Assembly: GCF_008042035.1 (NCBI RefSeq)
Contig: NZ_RDBL01000027.1
Span: 225,540-289,539 of the forward strand
Origin: Streptomyces sp. col6
Lineage (GTDB): Bacteria > Actinomycetota > Actinomycetes > Streptomycetales > Streptomycetaceae
Length of the DNA: 64,000 bases
Direction of reading: 5' to 3'
The translations under genes were made by a program, and so were the position numbers. The notes under the pieces were generated by a model. That model worked only from the letters and a program-made list of their open reading frames with translations. It searched no databases and was not told the DNA's origin. This document shows positions 60,972 through 64,000 of the stretch, in pieces; position 1 is the stretch's first letter, and each line of letters begins with the position of its first letter.

Positions 60972-63900
60972 GGCTCCATACCCTCCGCATCACCGCGTTC
61001 GGCCCCTTCGGCGCCACCGAGGAGATCGATTTCGACGCGCTCTCCTCCGCCGGCCTCTTCCTGCTGCACGGACCGACCGGCGCCGGGAAGACCTCCGTCC
61101 TGGACGCCGTCTGCTACGCCCTGTACGGGGCGGTCCCCGGCGCCCGCCAGAGCCCCGGCACCTCGCTGCGCAGCGACCACGCCGCGGCGGACCTGCCGAC
61201 CGAGGTGCGACTCGACCTCACCGTCGGCGGGCGCAGGCTGGAGATCACCCGGCGCCCCGCCCAGCCCCGCCCCAAGAAACGCGGCGGCGGCCACACCACG
61301 GAGAAGGCGCAGAGCTGGCTGCGTGGGTACGACCCCGACGACGGCTGGCAGGCGCTGAGCCGGTCGCACCAGGAGATCGGTGAGGAGATCACCCAGCTCG
61401 TCGGGATGAGCCGGGAGCAGTTCTGCCAGGTGGTGCTGCTGCCGCAGGGCGACTTCGCACGCTTCCTGCGCGCCGATGCCGAGGCCCGCGGCCGGCTTCT
61501 CGGCCGGCTCTTCGACACCCGCCGCTTCGCGGCCGTCGAGGACCGCCTGGCCGAGCTGCGCCGGACGGCCGAGGCACAGGTCAAGGCCGGTGACGACCAG
61601 ATCCTCGGACTCGCCCAGCGCATCGCCCAGGCGGCGGGCCCCGCCGCGCGCGAACTCGGCCTGCCGGACGTCCAGCCGGGCGACCCCGGCCTCGCGGACG
61701 CGGTCCTCGGCTGGGCCGCGACCGCCCGCAGCGGCGCCCGCGAACGGCTCGACATCGCCGCGTCGGTCCTCGCCACGGCCGAGCACCGGCACGCCGACGC
61801 CCACCGCGCCCTGGACACCGAACGGGAACTCGCCGCGCTCCAGGAGCGGTACGCCGAGACCCGGCGCCGGGCCGACGCCGTGGAGACCGGCCGCGCCGCG
61901 CACGAGGGTGCGCTCGAACGCCTCGCGCGGGCCCGCAAGGCGGACCTCGTGGCCCCGGCGCTGGAGCTGCGCGAGGCGGCGGAGCGCGCGTACCGGCAGG
62001 CGCGCGAGGCCCGGGACCGTGCCGGGGACCGGCTGCCGGAGACCCTGGCCGACGCGGGCGCCGAACAGCTGGCGGGCCTGGAACACCGGCTCCGCGAGGA
62101 ACGGGGCGGCCTCGAATCCGCGCGCCGCGCCGAGCGGCGCAGTGCCGAGATCGACGACGAGCGCGCCGCCCTGGAGCGACAGGCCGGGGCCGACGACGCA
62201 CTGGTTCGTGACACCGAGGGCTGGTTGGCCGGCTGGGAGACCACCCGCCAGGACCTCCAGGCCCGACTCGACGCGGCGCTGGAGGCCGCGACCCGTACCG
62301 AACTGCTGGCCAGGCGCCTCGATCCGGCCCGCCGCCGCCTCGACGCGGCCCGCCGCCGGGACACCCTGGCGGCGCAGGTGACAACCGCCGGACTGCGGCT
62401 CGCCGACGCCCGCGAACACGCCCTCGGTACCCATGAGCACTGGCTCGACCTGCGCGAGCGCCGGCTGCGCGGCATCGCGGCCGAACTCGCCGCGCAACTG
62501 GCCGCCGGTGAGCCCTGCGCGGTCTGCGGCGCGACGGACCACCCGGCCCCGGCCCGCACCGGCGACGGCCATGTCGACCGGGCGACGGAGGAGGCGGCCG
62601 AACGCACGCACCGCGGCGCGGAGCAGGCCCGCGCGGACGCCGAGCAGGCCCTCGCGGTGGTCCGCGAACGCCACGCGACGGCTCGTGCGGAGGCGGCGGG
62701 GGCCGCCGGAACGGCGGACGGCGGGACGGACCCGGCCGGCGCCACCGGTGCGGCGACGGGTCCGGACGCCACCGGGCAGGCCGACGACGTGACCTCCGTC
62801 TCCACCGGGGCAGGGGACAGCGCCGATTCCGGCGTGGCGCCGACCGTCGCCGCGCTCGCCGCCCTCGTCGACGCCCTGGCCGGCGAGCACGCGGAGGCGT
62901 ACCGGACCGCAGCCGGGGCGCACGCCGCGCGGGAGGCGCTGGCGGCGGCCGAGCGTGAGCAGCGCCGGCGCGCCGAGGACCGGCAGCGGGCCGAGCAGCG
63001 CGCCGCCGCCCGCACCTCGCGGCGCGAGTCGCTGGACGCCGAACGGGCCGCGCTCGACGAGGTCCTGGACCGGGCACGCGGCGGGTACGCGAGCGTCGCC
63101 GAGCACGCCGCCGTCCTGCAGCGACGGGTCGACCTGCTGGTCGAGGCGGCCGGCGCGGTGCGCGAGGAGGAGAGCGCGGCGGCACGGCTCAAGGAGGCCG
63201 ACGACCGCCTCGCGGACGCAGCGTTCCGGGCCGGTTTCGAGACCCCGGAGGCCGCCGCCGCGACGCTGCTCGACGACGCGGGGCAGCGTACGCTCCAGCA
63301 CCGGATCGACGCCTGGCAGGCCGAGGCGGCAGCGGTCGCGGACCGGCTGGCCGAGACCGCGGCCCGGGACGCCGCCGCGCGTCCGGCCGCCGCCCCGGAC
63401 GCGGCGCGGGAGGCGTTCGACCGGGCCGAGCGCGCGCTGCGCGAGGCCGCGGCGGGACTCGACGCCGCCCGGGAACGCTGCGCCGAACTCGCCAGGCTCT
63501 CGCGCCGGGTGGCGGACGAGGTGCGCGCGCTGGGACCGGTGCGCGAGGAGTACGAACGGGTCGCCCGGCTGGCCGGGCTCACCGCCGGCACCTCGGCGGA
63601 CAACGCGCGCAAGATGCGGCTGGAGTCGTACGTACTGGCCGCCCGGCTGGAACAGGTCGCGGCGGCGGCCACCGCCCGGCTGAGCCGTATGTCGGCGGGC
63701 CGCTACCAGCTCGTCCACTCCGACGCCCGTACCGGCGCCCGCAGATCGGGGCTCGGCCTGCACGTCATCGACGCCTGGACCGGTCGGGAGCGCGACACGG
63801 CCACGCTCTCCGGCGGCGAGACGTTCTTCGCCTCGCTCGCCCTGGCGCTCGGCCTCGCCGACGTCGTCACCGACGAGGCGGGCGGCGTACGCCTCGACAC

Positions 63901-64000
63901 CCTGTTCATCGACGAGGGGTTCGGCAGCCTCGACGACCAGACGCTCGACGAAGTGCTCGACGTGCTCGACTCGCTGCGGGAACGGGACCGCAGCGTCGGC
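60968..64000 (+). CDS. sbcC: Exonuclease SbcCD ATPase subunit (3' end outside window)
   Basis: About 1011 residues are visible before the window ends. Rad50-like: N-terminal ATPase half with Walker A GPTGAGKTS and the Q-loop CQVVLLPQGDFARFL. Long Ala/Arg/Glu-rich coiled coils follow, with a zinc-hook Cys517-AV-Cys520 (GEPCAVCGATDHPA). The C-terminal half has signature LSGGETFFASLALALGLADV and Walker B/D-loop LFIDEGFGSLD. Only a few codons should be missing. A Gly/Thr/Asp/Ala-rich low-complexity stretch (about residues 575-625) interrupts the returning coiled coil. GTG start overlaps the sbcD stop. Confidence 0.95.
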   Translation, partial: MRLHTLRITAFGPFGATEEIDFDALSSAGLFLLHGPTGAGKTSVLDAVCYALYGAVPGARQSPGTSLRSDHAAADLPTEVRLDLTVGGRRLEITRRPAQPRPKKRGGGHTTEKAQSWLRGYDPDDGWQALSRSHQEIGEEITQLVGMSREQFCQVVLLPQGDFARFLRADAEARGRLLGRLFDTRRFAAVEDRLAELRRTAEAQVKAGDDQILGLAQRIAQAAGPAARELGLPDVQPGDPGLADAVLGWAATARSGARERLDIAASVLATAEHRHADAHRALDTERELAALQERYAETRRRADAVETGRAAHEGALERLARARKADLVAPALELREAAERAYRQAREARDRAGDRLPETLADAGAEQLAGLEHRLREERGGLESARRAERRSAEIDDERAALERQAGADDALVRDTEGWLAGWETTRQDLQARLDAALEAATRTELLARRLDPARRRLDAARRRDTLAAQVTTAGLRLADAREHALGTHEHWLDLRERRLRGIAAELAAQLAAGEPCAVCGATDHPAPARTGDGHVDRATEEAAERTHRGAEQARADAEQALAVVRERHATARAEAAGAAGTADGGTDPAGATGAATGPDATGQADDVTSVSTGAGDSADSGVAPTVAALAALVDALAGEHAEAYRTAAGAHAAREALAAAEREQRRRAEDRQRAEQRAAARTSRRESLDAERAALDEVLDRARGGYASVAEHAAVLQRRVDLLVEAAGAVREEESAAARLKEADDRLADAAFRAGFETPEAAAATLLDDAGQRTLQHRIDAWQAEAAAVADRLAETAARDAAARPAAAPDAAREAFDRAERALREAAAGLDAARERCAELARLSRRVADEVRALGPVREEYERVARLAGLTAGTSADNARKMRLESYVLAARLEQVAAAATARLSRMSAGRYQLVHSDARTGARRSGLGLHVIDAWTGRERDTATLSGGETFFASLALALGLADVVTDEAGGVRLDTLFIDEGFGSLDDQTLDEVLDVLDSLRERDRSVG

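Noticed and set aside
60506-63763. Very long minus-strand frame (1085 codons) opposite sbcC
   Set aside because: A GC-skew shadow of the sbcC coding frame; composition is low-complexity and no family is recognised.
1-64000. tRNA, rRNA, CRISPR arrays, transposases, phage genes, att sites
   Set aside because: None recognised; the repeats found are operators, terminators or the edge duplication.

Overview
The window is high-GC actinobacterial DNA. GTG and TTG starts are common, stop/start overlaps of the GTGA and ATGA type are frequent, and several genes look leaderless. The gene content (third EF-Tu gene, several Streptomyces-type DUF families, many LacI and TetR regulators) points to a Streptomyces chromosome. 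No rRNA, tRNA, CRISPR array, prophage or insertion sequence was recognised. The first 193 bases are an exact inverted copy of part of the first intact gene and cut off a peptidase gene. This is either a fold-back assembly artefact at a contig end or a real rearrangement.

Positions 0.6-4.0 kb hold a TetR regulator with its likely operator, a 14-TM drug-efflux pump and a Streptomyces membrane protein. Positions 4.1-30 kb form one large plant-polysaccharide sugar island. It has a LacI-controlled CUT1 transporter plus GH42 beta-galactosidase, aldose 1-epimerase, an MmsAB-ChvE-type monosaccharide transporter, araBAD, a second LacI-family regulator, a YtfQRT-YjfF-type furanose transporter and a Tat-exported GH127 beta-L-arabinofuranosidase. 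Five near-palindromes resembling the E. coli lac operator lie on the galM, chvE, araB, araR and ytfQ promoters, each overlapping a predicted -10 box, so these units look like one arabinose regulon. Together the genes would import and degrade galacto-oligosaccharides and arabinose or arabinofuranose, as from arabinogalactan. Two decayed gene fragments lie in the same island.

Positions 30-35.5 kb are an accessory-looking stretch: a methyltransferase-NUDIX-PIMT triple fusion, two very small genes, a DUF574 methyltransferase, and a HipA-like kinase overlapping a DUF3037 gene. Positions 35.6-46.5 kb are mixed metabolic and housekeeping genes: two SDRs, a peptide-binding lipoprotein, uracil-DNA glycosylase, a TetR/FAD-monooxygenase pair with twin operators, a GFO/IDH/MocA oxidoreductase, apolipoprotein N-acyltransferase and a tandem universal stress protein.

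Positions 46.5-64 kb are mostly conserved chromosome: uppP, a VTT-domain protein, the divergent EF-Tu gene tuf3 with a possible leader-peptide/hairpin arrangement, a spermidine-synthase-like gene, an MFS exporter, a thioesterase, DedA, gamma-carbonic anhydrase, a hexapeptide acyltransferase, an EamA transporter divergent from a XRE-cupin regulator, a YbaK-type deacylase, a CoA-binding protein, a YigZ/IMPACT protein and sbcD-sbcC. The sbcC gene runs off the right edge.
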